From positions 1 through 64,000 of the forward strand of contig NZ_SCWC02000001.1 of NCBI RefSeq assembly GCF_004359525.2: a DNA stretch of 64,000 nucleotides. The letters are read 5' to 3'. How positions within the stretch are numbered: the stretch's first letter is position 1; every line of letters starts with the position of its first letter. The DNA is from Macrococcus equipercicus (lineage in GTDB: Bacteria; Bacillota; Bacilli; Staphylococcales; Staphylococcaceae). Below are positions 1 to 7,760 of this stretch, piece by piece. The notes under the pieces were generated by a model. It was not told where the DNA came from. It was given only the letters and a program-made list of their open reading frames with translations, and did no database searches. Position numbers and translations under genes: made by a program.

Positions 1-1
1 A

Positions 2-1876
2 GCCACTAGACAAGAAGTCTATGATGAGAATGGTAGAGATGCTATTTTTATTAATAATGAAAACTCGCTACAATTTTTAATTAAAATTATTTCAACTAAC
101 CCTGAAGGATTTCCTAACATAAATTTTGTAAATTGCTTTACGAGTACTTGGGAAGACGAGTTCGGATTTAGAGATGATCCTTTAGAAAACAAAGATGTAA
201 GGATAGATAAATTTGAAGATTTTCTACATGATTATTTTTTAGTATTTAATGTTGAAGAAAAGTTTACGCCAAAACATGATAAAGTATATAATGCAAAAAA
301 TATAAAACTCAGAAAGAAGAATGATAGTTATTGCAGTGAGATGACATTTCACCCATTACCTATGTTCAACAAAGAGATTAGTAATGTCTCTAATTTTCAT
401 GAATTTTTAACTAAAATTAAAAATAAACAATTTATTGGCCAGATAAACGGTATTATCAATGAAAAAGCTGAAACCCCTCAATTTATATTATGGGAGGAAA
501 GTCAAGGGATTCCTAAAAAGGTTCTAGGTTACTTTAATAATCATGAATATGCCCATGGAGGTTATAAGTTTACTGAAATAGAAAACTTAATAGAAATTGA
601 TTTTGAGACTGAATGGCATAATCAAGTGATTACTAATGATGACAGTGTAGCTTTTCTTTCTCTCGATATAATAAAAAAAATAGAAGAAAAAATGGATAGT
701 AGTGAATTTGAGCATGAAGATGAAATCATTGATGATACTTTAATAGAAGATGAAGAAAAACCTAATGTAAGAAATAAGGAAATTGAATTTCTTGAAGAAT
801 GGTATCGAAGAACCGTTGATAGTGGATTATCATATTCGCGAAAGGATTTAATCAATTTTCATACCGCTATGAAATCATCAACACTGGTAATTCTCTCAGG
901 AACTAGCGGAGTAGGAAAAACGAAAATTATTGATACTTATCAGCGTGCATTAGGTTTAGATAATGAACAATTTAAATTTATATCAGTTAGTCCAAGCTGG
1001 ACAGAAGATAGTGATTTAATCGGTTATGCAGATACTTTGAATATGATATATAGACCAAGTGACTCTGGACTGATTGAAACGTTAATAGAAGCAGAAAAAG
1101 AAGAAAACTCTGAAAAAATGTATATAGTGTGCTTTGATGAAATGAATCTAGCGAGAGTTGAACATTATTTTTCACAGTTTTTATCAAAATTAGAATTGGA
1201 AGCGTCTAAAAGATATATTCAACTTTATGTGAGTGATTTAGAAAATCGTTTATATAATACTGCTAAATATCCTCCTAAAATTCAAATTAAAGATAATATA
1301 TTTTTTGTGGGAACTGTAAATATTGATGAATCAACACATCATTTTTCAAATAAGGTTTTAGATCGTGCTAATGTTTTGGAACTAGAAGTCTTAAACTTTG
1401 CAAATCTGGATAAAAATAAAATTAAAAAAAGCTTATCCCATGGAGCGATTAAATATTATGAACACTATAAAGACTTTACTAATAAAGAGGATGGCGTAGA
1501 GTTAAGTGAAGAAGTAAAAAATTGTCTTTGGGAACTTCATAAGGCGCTTATAAGCGCGAATAAAAATATTGGATTTGGTCCCCGAGTTGTTAAACAAATC
1601 GATGCTTATATGAAAAACTTACCTGTTACTGAATTTCTCACATATAGCGAAGCTATAGATTTACAAATTCAGCAAAGAATATTAACTAAACTAAGGGGAA
1701 CGGAAGAAGAAATTGGTGAACTTATCGGAAATTATAATTCAAACAGTAAAAATACATCTAATGGAACATTAACTGATATTTTTGAAAAATATAAGGATAT
1801 TTCTGATTTTAAACATTCTACTAAAACTATAATATTAAAAGCAAAAGAGTTGAGAAGTCATGGCTATGCTTTCTAA
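2..1876 (+). CDS. McrB-like AAA+ NTPase of a modification-dependent restriction system, 5'-truncated by window edge
   Basis: The frame is open from base 2, so the gene starts upstream of the window; the ATG at 341 is internal and should not be taken as the start. About 625 residues are visible. An AAA+ core is recognisable: Walker A GTSGVGKT (nt 899-922), Walker B with CFDEMNLARVEHYF (about nt 1130-1165), and a sensor/arginine-finger stretch GTVNIDES ... NKVLDRANVLE (about nt 1312-1380). The acidic linker before the ATPase (about nt 690-780) separates an N-terminal region without motifs I recognise. The next gene overlaps by 17 nt and is McrC-like, which supports an McrBC/LlaJI-type pair in which this subunit translocates DNA and recruits the nuclease. 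McrB proteins use GTP; the NTAD-type specificity motif reads NIDE here, so ATP or GTP use is open. Very AT-rich, like the rest of this island. Confidence 0.82.
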   Translation, partial: ATRQEVYDENGRDAIFINNENSLQFLIKIISTNPEGFPNINFVNCFTSTWEDEFGFRDDPLENKDVRIDKFEDFLHDYFLVFNVEEKFTPKHDKVYNAKNIKLRKKNDSYCSEMTFHPLPMFNKEISNVSNFHEFLTKIKNKQFIGQINGIINEKAETPQFILWEESQGIPKKVLGYFNNHEYAHGGYKFTEIENLIEIDFETEWHNQVITNDDSVAFLSLDIIKKIEEKMDSSEFEHEDEIIDDTLIEDEEKPNVRNKEIEFLEEWYRRTVDSGLSYSRKDLINFHTAMKSSTLVILSGTSGVGKTKIIDTYQRALGLDNEQFKFISVSPSWTEDSDLIGYADTLNMIYRPSDSGLIETLIEAEKEENSEKMYIVCFDEMNLARVEHYFSQFLSKLELEASKRYIQLYVSDLENRLYNTAKYPPKIQIKDNIFFVGTVNIDESTHHFSNKVLDRANVLELEVLNFANLDKNKIKKSLSHGAIKYYEHYKDFTNKEDGVELSEEVKNCLWELHKALISANKNIGFGPRVVKQIDAYMKNLPVTEFLTYSEAIDLQIQQRILTKLRGTEEEIGELIGNYNSNSKNTSNGTLTDIFEKYKDISDFKHSTKTIILKAKELRSHGYAF

Positions 1877-3617
1877 AGTATCTTTAATAAGCCAAGGAAA
1901 TTCTAATGAACTTATTTTTACAGATGATATCAAATCAGTTTTTTTGCAAGAAAATAATATTTTAACGATTAATGAGTATTATGACTTATCTGTTTTATTT
2001 ACTTCAAATAACAATAAATCACGCTTATACTTAGATGGTCTAGATCTTTCTAGCAGCTCTAGAGTTTTGTTGGATAAAGATGGCGATTATTATATCTATC
2101 CTTCTAATGAGAAGGTATCTATTATAGATAAACAAATAAACTTTATAGAAAACATCTTAGTCCCTGGATATTATATGGTTACATTGGTGGAAGACGATCA
2201 AAAGTATTATAGCACTTTTGAAATCAGTCCTAAGTCACTTTCTAAGCCACAATGGATTGCTATGAAAGATGAGATTGAAGAAACTTTAATAGGTTTATCT
2301 ACTAGTTTTAATCGAAGAAATGTAACTCAGTCATCAACTAATAGTAATAATTTGTATTATAAAATTGACTTCATAAAAACAATGTATAAAAAATATATTA
2401 TAACTACTCGTCAACTAGTTAGTAGACCAATTTATAAATTAGAGAAAACATATGAATGGAAAGATGTCAGTCAGAATCCTATTGTCGATGGAAAAAGTAT
2501 AAGAAAAAAATTAGAAAAACCTGAAAAGCAACAGCAACTGTATTCTCCAAATAGAGTCTTGAATTATAATTCAAATGAAAATCAATGGCTCAAAAGCACA
2601 ATACTAAAAATAAATAAAATTAATTTTGAATACTTAAATTACTTTAGGAGCAGATTAGAGTTACTAGATAGTGAAATTAAAAAGAATACAAAGTTCGTAG
2701 AAAATCTTAAATACCTTGAAAAAGAAAGATTAGAAATTCTTCATATAACAGAGATTTTAAAAAAAATAAATGCTGCGAATTCACTCTTGTTAAAACAGGA
2801 ATGGATGCAATCATTAGAGATAAATGGAATTATTTATCCAAGTTCTAAAATGATGATGAATTCAAATTATAATTTCTACTATCAGTGGCTAAAAAAAATG
2901 AAAACAACTGAGTCGCAGGTTTTTCTTCCTAATTCTATACAGTATACTTGGAAAAGAACAGATGTACTTTTTGAAATATGGACTTATATTAAATTTATGA
3001 AGATATTAGAAGAATTAAAATTCATTCCAATTGATGGCTGGATATATTCTACAAACTATAAACCAATACCCGATCTTCTAGATGGAACAATGATTAAATA
3101 TAAAAAAAATGAAGTGGAACTTAATTTACATTATAATACAAGAATTAAAGAGAAAAGCTCATCTACCATAAAAGACAATCCTCTCCATACTAAAGTAAAT
3201 AATAATAAGCCTGATATTCGCTTAGACGTTTTTTATCAAAATTTTTATATTGGTTCATTAATAATAGATACAAAATATCGTAGTTTAAGAAAAATTATTG
3301 AAGGTAATAGTGAATATAAAGAGCATTCAATGGTACAACTCAGAAATTATAAAAATTCTCCTGATTCAAAAACATTTTTCTATCCTGAATTAATTAGCTC
3401 GGTCAGAGAGCTGCTAAAGCCAATTAAAAATGTCTGGGTGTTTTATCCACATAGTGATGAACAAAACTATCCTCAAAAAAAGGTTATTGAAGAAGATGAA
3501 GGAATTTACTTTTATGAAATATCTCCCAACAATTCGACTGAATACATTTCTAAAAGTTTATCAAATTTAATAGATTCTTTAATAGATTCTTATAATCGAC
3601 TTTCAAAATTAAAATAG
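1860..3617 (+). CDS. McrC-like nuclease subunit (DUF2357 / PD-(D/E)xK)
   Basis: 585 residues, overlapping the McrB-like gene by 17 nt, so translation is probably coupled. The C-terminal third carries a PD-(D/E)xK-like arrangement: NKPDIRLDVF (about residue 450) followed by LIIDTKYRSL (about residue 470), the expected Asp ... Asp-x-Lys pattern of McrC/LlaJI-type nucleases. The N-terminal half is beta-rich and lacks a nuclease motif, like DUF2357 proteins. The centre (about residues 230-330) is lysine/glutamate-rich and probably helical. Function inferred: cleavage of modified foreign DNA with the upstream NTPase. ATGs at 1860 and 1866 are both possible starts; 1860 keeps the overlap. No methyltransferase is visible nearby, which fits a type IV-like system, but the left edge is cut. 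Confidence 0.78.
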   Translation: MAMLSKVSLISQGNSNELIFTDDIKSVFLQENNILTINEYYDLSVLFTSNNNKSRLYLDGLDLSSSSRVLLDKDGDYYIYPSNEKVSIIDKQINFIENILVPGYYMVTLVEDDQKYYSTFEISPKSLSKPQWIAMKDEIEETLIGLSTSFNRRNVTQSSTNSNNLYYKIDFIKTMYKKYIITTRQLVSRPIYKLEKTYEWKDVSQNPIVDGKSIRKKLEKPEKQQQLYSPNRVLNYNSNENQWLKSTILKINKINFEYLNYFRSRLELLDSEIKKNTKFVENLKYLEKERLEILHITEILKKINAANSLLLKQEWMQSLEINGIIYPSSKMMMNSNYNFYYQWLKKMKTTESQVFLPNSIQYTWKRTDVLFEIWTYIKFMKILEELKFIPIDGWIYSTNYKPIPDLLDGTMIKYKKNEVELNLHYNTRIKEKSSSTIKDNPLHTKVNNNKPDIRLDVFYQNFYIGSLIIDTKYRSLRKIIEGNSEYKEHSMVQLRNYKNSPDSKTFFYPELISSVRELLKPIKNVWVFYPHSDEQNYPQKKVIEEDEGIYFYEISPNNSTEYISKSLSNLIDSLIDSYNRLSKLK

Positions 3618-3910
3618 GCATAATTGGTGGAAAAGCTCAATATCTTCGAATAATATTTTGTAAAAAAGATTTTAATATCAATAGATACCATACATTAAGA
3701 GGATAAAGATATTATTAATATAATAAAGTTGGAACTTTTCAGAGATTAACCTCTATATGTGCTTATTTATATTTTATTAAGGATAAGACGTATATTTGTA
3801 CAATCAAATAGAGAAATCGATTAAATGTTAAACATTATAAAAATAAATTAGTGAAACCTGAAAACATAAATTATAATAAAGACAATAAAAGAATAATAAG
3901 GAAGTGAATA
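3618..3910. other. AT-rich intergenic stretch
   Basis: About 290 bases after the McrC-like gene. No ORF with a convincing ribosome-binding site, tRNA-like fold or strong hairpin with a T-run was seen. Confidence 0.4.
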
Positions 3911-4180
3911 ATGGGAACTTTGTCAGACTTAATTTCAGCTATTGAGGAAGTGTATAAAGAAATAAAATCAGATCGAGTTAAAAAAGAATATGAAGAAAAC
4001 AAATTTATCACTACTATAGATCCCGAAACTAATATAACTAAATATCAGTGTCCTAAATGTAAAAGTTATAACGCCGGTCCTAATTTATGGCAGTCAACGC
4101 CTGAATATTACAAAATAGAATGCAAGGATTGCGGTTACAGTTTTGTTTCAAACTGGAAATTTGAAAATGGATATTATTAA
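3911..4180 (+). CDS. Small zinc-ribbon protein, function unknown
   Basis: 89 residues. An AAGGAAG ribosome-binding site lies just upstream of the ATG. The N-terminal half is a charged helix-like segment; the C-terminal half has two CxxC knuckles, CPKC (about residue 54) and CKDC (about residue 77), 20-odd residues apart with aromatic residues between, a typical zinc ribbon. Such small ribbons occur in transcription and defence contexts, but nothing in the sequence names a partner. It lies between the restriction pair and the peptide cluster and shares their AT-rich composition. Confidence 0.65.
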   Translation: MGTLSDLISAIEEVYKEIKSDRVKKEYEENKFITTIDPETNITKYQCPKCKSYNAGPNLWQSTPEYYKIECKDCGYSFVSNWKFENGYY

Positions 4181-4449
4181 TAAACCGTTATACTAATTTT
4201 CTTTTTGCGGAGAAATTTTATCCACTTCATCCTAATAAAGATGTGCCACTCTAGAAAAATCGTCCTTGGAATATATAAATAACTATAATTATGTGAAAAA
4301 TAGCATTGACGTTTTATATGTCATATACAACAAATTTACATCAAAGAAACATTTTCCTATAATCATGTGTCTATTAACAATAGAGAATAGTATTAATAAA
4401 GTAACAACTTATATTATAATTGAGAAAATAATATTAAGGAGGTCTTTTT

Positions 4450-4590
4450 ATGACATTGACAGTAGCGGAAGCTGAAGAACGTGTAATAAGATTGGTTCGT
4501 GCGATGGATCAAGATTTCGGTATAGAAAATGTAACTGCAGAAGATGTTTATAGAAACTTAAATAAAGTAAGTGAAGGTCGTGAAGTATAG
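4450..4590 (+). CDS. 46-residue orphan small protein
   Basis: ATG at 4450 preceded by a near-ideal AAGGAGG (4436-4442) at 7-base spacing, giving a 46-residue product that starts MTLTVAEAEER and ends KVSEGREV. It has no cysteines and a helical, charged composition (Glu, Arg, Val). A strong hairpin terminator follows at 4705-4747, so it appears to be its own transcription unit directly before the cysteine-rich peptide gene. I do not recognise a family. It could be a small regulator or antitoxin-like peptide, or a remnant of a longer gene. Confidence 0.5.
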   Translation: MTLTVAEAEERVIRLVRAMDQDFGIENVTAEDVYRNLNKVSEGREV

Positions 4591-4704
4591 TATTGAATGC
4601 TTTAGGAGTCTACAGTTATAGTGGATTCGTTTCTAAGCTAGAACAAATGACAGCAGGATTGTAGAAAAGAATCCATTTTATAAATATTTGCAGAGAGGTT
4701 AATA

Positions 4705-4750
4705 AAGAGAAAAAGAAATTTTCATACCATATTTCTTTTCTCTTTTATTT
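4705..4750 (+). terminator. Rho-independent terminator before the peptide gene
   Basis: A long A/G-rich arm (aaagagaaaaagaaat) pairs with atttcttttctcttt and is followed by further T residues. It separates the 46-residue ORF from the cysteine-rich peptide gene. Confidence 0.6.
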
Positions 4751-4783
4751 TATACTTAATATTAAGAGATATTTTATAAGTGC

Positions 4784-4835
4784 TTGAAAATTACTGGAAA
4801 TATTTCTATCATTTAATACCACTATTTAATATAAT
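4784..4835 (+). promoter_or_regulatory. Candidate promoter of the cysteine-rich peptide operon
   Basis: TTGAAA at 4784-4789, then TATCAT at 4807-4812 with a 17-base spacer. A second possible -10, TATAAT at 4830-4835, lies just upstream of the peptide ribosome-binding site (AAGGGGA, 4849-4855). Both are sequence matches only. Confidence 0.4.
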
Positions 4836-4865
4836 ATACTTATAACTTAAGGGGATGGTGACGAT

Positions 4866-5054
4866 ATGACTGAAAATACGATTTTGTTATTTGAAGAACT
4901 TAAAGAAGAAGAAATTTTTGCGGAGTATTCAGATGGTTGTTCAGGCTCGCGATCTGATTGTTGTACACGAGTATGCACTCGAAATCATGAAATGGCTACG
5001 GAAGAAGAATGGGGTAAGTTCCTAGAAGTTGAATCAGGAGTAATTCAGTATTAA
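4866..5054 (+). CDS. Candidate RiPP precursor peptide with four clustered cysteines
   Basis: 62 residues, ATG at 4866 with AAGGGGA at good spacing. The first 21 residues are acidic and helical (LLFEELKEEEIFAEY), as in many RiPP leader peptides. The middle carries Cys25, Cys32, Cys33 and Cys37 among Ser, Thr, Arg and Asp (DGCSGSRSDCCTRVCTRN), a plausible core. The last 20 or so residues are again acidic (EEEWGKFLEVE) and could be a follower. There is no signal peptide, GG cleavage motif or C-terminal Gly-Gly. A terminator-like hairpin and then an operon of JAB peptidase, two E1-like enzymes and a UvrA-like ATPase follow at once; that context, not homology, drives the call. Alternative: a small metal-binding or toxin-like protein. 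Confidence 0.68.
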   Translation: MTENTILLFEELKEEEIFAEYSDGCSGSRSDCCTRVCTRNHEMATEEEWGKFLEVESGVIQY

Positions 5055-5085
5055 AGAACCTTATTTAGATTAAAAAATTTTCAAA

Positions 5086-5113
5086 GGACCTGATAATTAA
5101 TACAGGTCTTTTT
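5086..5113 (+). terminator. Attenuating hairpin between precursor gene and enzyme operon
   Basis: GACCTG (5087-5092) pairs with CAGGTC (5103-5108) and is followed by TTTTT. Such a leaky terminator after a precursor gene would give more peptide mRNA than enzyme mRNA, as known in many RiPP clusters. Confidence 0.6.
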
Positions 5114-5132
5114 GTTATATAAAGGGAGAAAA

Positions 5133-5588
5133 ATGATACCGATAGTAAGAGTTACATTAAAGCCAGAAAACTATATAATGCAAAATGAAAACTATATTTT
5201 TGGATGTGAAGAAGCAGCACCTATTTTTATTGAAGAAATCAGTGAGTGTGCTAGAGAAGTTATTAGTATGATATGCTTGAATGCTCAAAATGAAATTTTG
5301 AACTATTCTGTAATAAGTCTTGGAAAAGTTGACAAAGTTTCAGTTGATTATAATGTGCTTCTTACAACCGCCCTTCTTTCTTGTGCTAAGTTTATTATAA
5401 TCGGCCATAACCATCCATCAAATAATTTAAAACCATCACAAGTTGATATAGATACTACTAAAAATATAGGTAAACTATGCAAAATTGTAGATGTTGAACT
5501 ATTAGATTCATTGATTGTTACGCCTGAAAAAAAGTGGTTATCGATTAGATCGTATATAAAAAATAAAGGAGATAAATTTAATGTCTAA
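5133..5588 (+). CDS. RadC/JAB-domain metallopeptidase-like protein
   Basis: 151 residues from the ATG at 5133, chosen because AAAGGGA lies about six bases upstream; a TTG seven codons earlier has no such site. The JAMM signature is intact: HNHPSNNLKPSQVD matches H-x-H-x7-S-x2-D, and acidic residues upstream can supply the catalytic Glu. RadC-family proteins share this fold, but a stand-alone domain of this size beside E1-like enzymes recalls JAB peptidases that trim or release ubiquitin-like or sulfur-carrier proteins (QbsD-type, Cap3-type). Its end overlaps the first E1-like gene by 8 nt. Inferred role: cleaving the peptide or an adduct. Its substrate cannot be read from sequence. Confidence 0.75.
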   Translation: MIPIVRVTLKPENYIMQNENYIFGCEEAAPIFIEEISECAREVISMICLNAQNEILNYSVISLGKVDKVSVDYNVLLTTALLSCAKFIIIGHNHPSNNLKPSQVDIDTTKNIGKLCKIVDVELLDSLIVTPEKKWLSIRSYIKNKGDKFNV

Positions 5589-6666
5589 AATCTTTAAAAT
5601 AAAGGATTCAGTTGATTTGTATTTGACTGATGATATTATTACAGCCTATTTTATCAATACTCGAATTCAAAAAAGATTTAAAGTAAATAATAAAGTTATT
5701 GAGATACTTGAAAATATTCATGGGAAAAGTTCAGTTAGAGAAATAGCTGCATTAGTTAATATAGAAGAAAGTGTAGTTGCAAAATTATGTAACGAATTAC
5801 TTAAAAAGAAAATTATAGTAGCAGTAAAAGAAAGACAAACTGTTTTAACAGAAAAAGAAATCGTTAGATATGATAGACAATTGAATTATTTCATGGAATT
5901 TCTTGAAACTAATGAAGAAGTAATGTTAGCTCAAAAAAAAATTAAGGAAACCAGATTCTTAATCTTTGGAGCTGGAGCAATTGGCGGCAATATAGCTATC
6001 CAATTAGTAATGGCAGGTAGTGAAAACATAGTTATATACGATTACGATATTGTTCAGGATTCTGATATTACAAGACACTTATACTTTGATTGGAAAGATA
6101 TTGGCAAACTCAAAGTTGATAGCCTTAAACATAAATTGTTGAAGATTAATAAAAACGTTAATGTAGAGACAATAAATGAACTCATGAATCCTACCAGTGA
6201 TATAGAGAAGTATATTAATGAAGCTACATTTGTAATAAATACTCTCGATGAACCATATATAGGTTATACATCAGCAAAAATATCACGAGTATGCACTTTA
6301 TTAAATATCCCGCATTATATAGGTGGTGGTTTTGACGCGCACTTAGCAAGTACAGGAGAATTAATTATCCCTGGAGTCACACCTTGTGTAGAATGCTATA
6401 CGACACACTTTAAAGAAGCGTTAAAAGGATGGAAACCAAAACCTCATCCCGTTTTAAATAGACATGAAGAAATAGGTGGGTTATCATCAATGACACTTTT
6501 TTCTTCTTCAATTGCTGTTATAGAAATTATTAAATATATTACTAATATAGTCGACAAAGATTCCTATAAAACTCGAGGAGAATTAATATTTAAAAATCTT
6601 GATTTGACATATATTACACTTGAAAAAAATCCCGAATGCAAAATTTGTAGTCATATAGAGGTGTAA
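5581..6666 (+). CDS. ThiF/MoeB (E1-like) adenylating enzyme with RRE-like N-terminus (A)
   Basis: 361 residues. Residues 1 to about 85 look like a PqqD/RiPP-recognition winged-helix domain. Residues about 115-340 form an E1-like Rossmann domain: GAGAIG nucleotide loop, YDYDIV with acidic ribose contacts, TRH in place of the usual SNLxRQ arginine segment, KLKVDSLK lysine, and NTLDEP with the Mg-binding Asp. CVEC (about residue 270) and CKIC near the C-terminus make a tetra-cysteine zinc site as in MccB and MoeB. E1 homologues modify peptides in microcin C7 (MccB) and pantocin A (PaaA). The arginine-finger segment deviates from consensus, so this paralogue may have specialised. Overlaps the JAB gene and lies 2 nt before the second E1-like gene. 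Confidence 0.8.
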   Translation: MSKIFKIKDSVDLYLTDDIITAYFINTRIQKRFKVNNKVIEILENIHGKSSVREIAALVNIEESVVAKLCNELLKKKIIVAVKERQTVLTEKEIVRYDRQLNYFMEFLETNEEVMLAQKKIKETRFLIFGAGAIGGNIAIQLVMAGSENIVIYDYDIVQDSDITRHLYFDWKDIGKLKVDSLKHKLLKINKNVNVETINELMNPTSDIEKYINEATFVINTLDEPYIGYTSAKISRVCTLLNIPHYIGGGFDAHLASTGELIIPGVTPCVECYTTHFKEALKGWKPKPHPVLNRHEEIGGLSSMTLFSSSIAVIEIIKYITNIVDKDSYKTRGELIFKNLDLTYITLEKNPECKICSHIEV

Positions 6667-6668
6667 AA

Positions 6669-7760
6669 ATGAAACTAAAATTAAGATCTTCTGTTTCAGT
6701 AATAGATAGAAAAGATGACGTTATAGAATTTTTTAAGACCAATACAAGAGAACAGGTTATTATAAAGTCTTTTCATCCCATATTGAAAACATTACTATCA
6801 GAAATGAATGGAGAAATTACTTTAAATGATTTTGTGAAAAAGTATGATATATCAGAACAATATAATGCATTGCAAACATTCATTAATTTTTTAATTTCTA
6901 AAGGAATTTTGTCTGATATTCTTCCAGAATCAATGAATAATTATAGTAAATTTAGACGTGTAATTCATTTTCTAGAAGACTATTCCACTTCAGCTGACCA
7001 TCTAGCCGAAATGTGGAACAAAATTCAAAATCGTAAAGTAGTAATCATTGGTTTAGGTGCTGTAGGGACATGGACTGCTATTAACTTAGTGCAAAATGGA
7101 GTCAAAGATTTAGTATTAATTGATGATGATATTATTGAAATTTCAAATTTACATAGACAAATGGGTTATGAAGAACAAGACATTGGTGAATTTAAGACTG
7201 ATGCATTAAAAAGGCAATTGCTGAGAATGAATAAAGAATGCAATATAACATGTATATATGAGCCGCTAGATAATAATCTGTTAGAGAAACATAGGATGAA
7301 TAATAGTAATCTAATAATAAATTGTGCCGACAAGCCAACTGTCGATCAAACTTCACTTTTAGTTGGTGAATATTGTATGAGATATAAAATACCTCACATT
7401 GTTGGAGGGGGATATAATCTGCATCTATCTTTAATTGGTCAAACGATAATACCTTTCAAAAGCGCATGTGTGAAATGTTTTGAAAAACAATTACAGATAA
7501 TTAATGCAATTGATCCAAAATCCGTAAAAAAACTTACAATTAAAAACAGAAAATTAGGGAGTTTTGGACCTGCATGTTCTATAATAGCTAGTTTTATAGG
7601 GATGGAGGCAATTAAGGTTTTATCAGAATGCACAATGCCAGCAAATTTGAATAGAAGAGGAGAATTCAATATTTATAATATGGATATTGAATATAGAAAT
7701 TTTGAGCGATTAAAAGATTGTGAATGGTGTGGTAAAGATGGTGAATATTATGCAAAATGA
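6669..7760 (+). CDS. ThiF/MoeB (E1-like) adenylating enzyme with RRE-like N-terminus (B)
   Basis: 363 residues, ATG at 6669 with GAGGTG upstream. Same architecture as its neighbour: an RRE/PqqD-like N-terminal domain (about 1-85), then an E1 core with all canonical residues: GLGAVG loop, LIDDDII acidic pair, SNLHRQ arginine motif, FKTDALK lysine and NCADKP aspartate. CVKC and CEWC supply the zinc site. It therefore looks fully competent for ATP-dependent acyl-adenylation, whereas paralogue A carries substitutions. Two such enzymes side by side suggest a heterodimer or two successive activations on the same peptide. The following UvrA-like gene starts within its last codons. Confidence 0.82.
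   Translation: MKLKLRSSVSVIDRKDDVIEFFKTNTREQVIIKSFHPILKTLLSEMNGEITLNDFVKKYDISEQYNALQTFINFLISKGILSDILPESMNNYSKFRRVIHFLEDYSTSADHLAEMWNKIQNRKVVIIGLGAVGTWTAINLVQNGVKDLVLIDDDIIEISNLHRQMGYEEQDIGEFKTDALKRQLLRMNKECNITCIYEPLDNNLLEKHRMNNSNLIINCADKPTVDQTSLLVGEYCMRYKIPHIVGGGYNLHLSLIGQTIIPFKSACVKCFEKQLQIINAIDPKSVKKLTIKNRKLGSFGPACSIIASFIGMEAIKVLSECTMPANLNRRGEFNIYNMDIEYRNFERLKDCEWCGKDGEYYAK

Noticed and set aside
4266-4475. 69-residue ORF before the small protein gene
   Set aside because: TTG start without ribosome-binding site, low-complexity AT-rich product, and overlap with the better-supported ORF at 4450.
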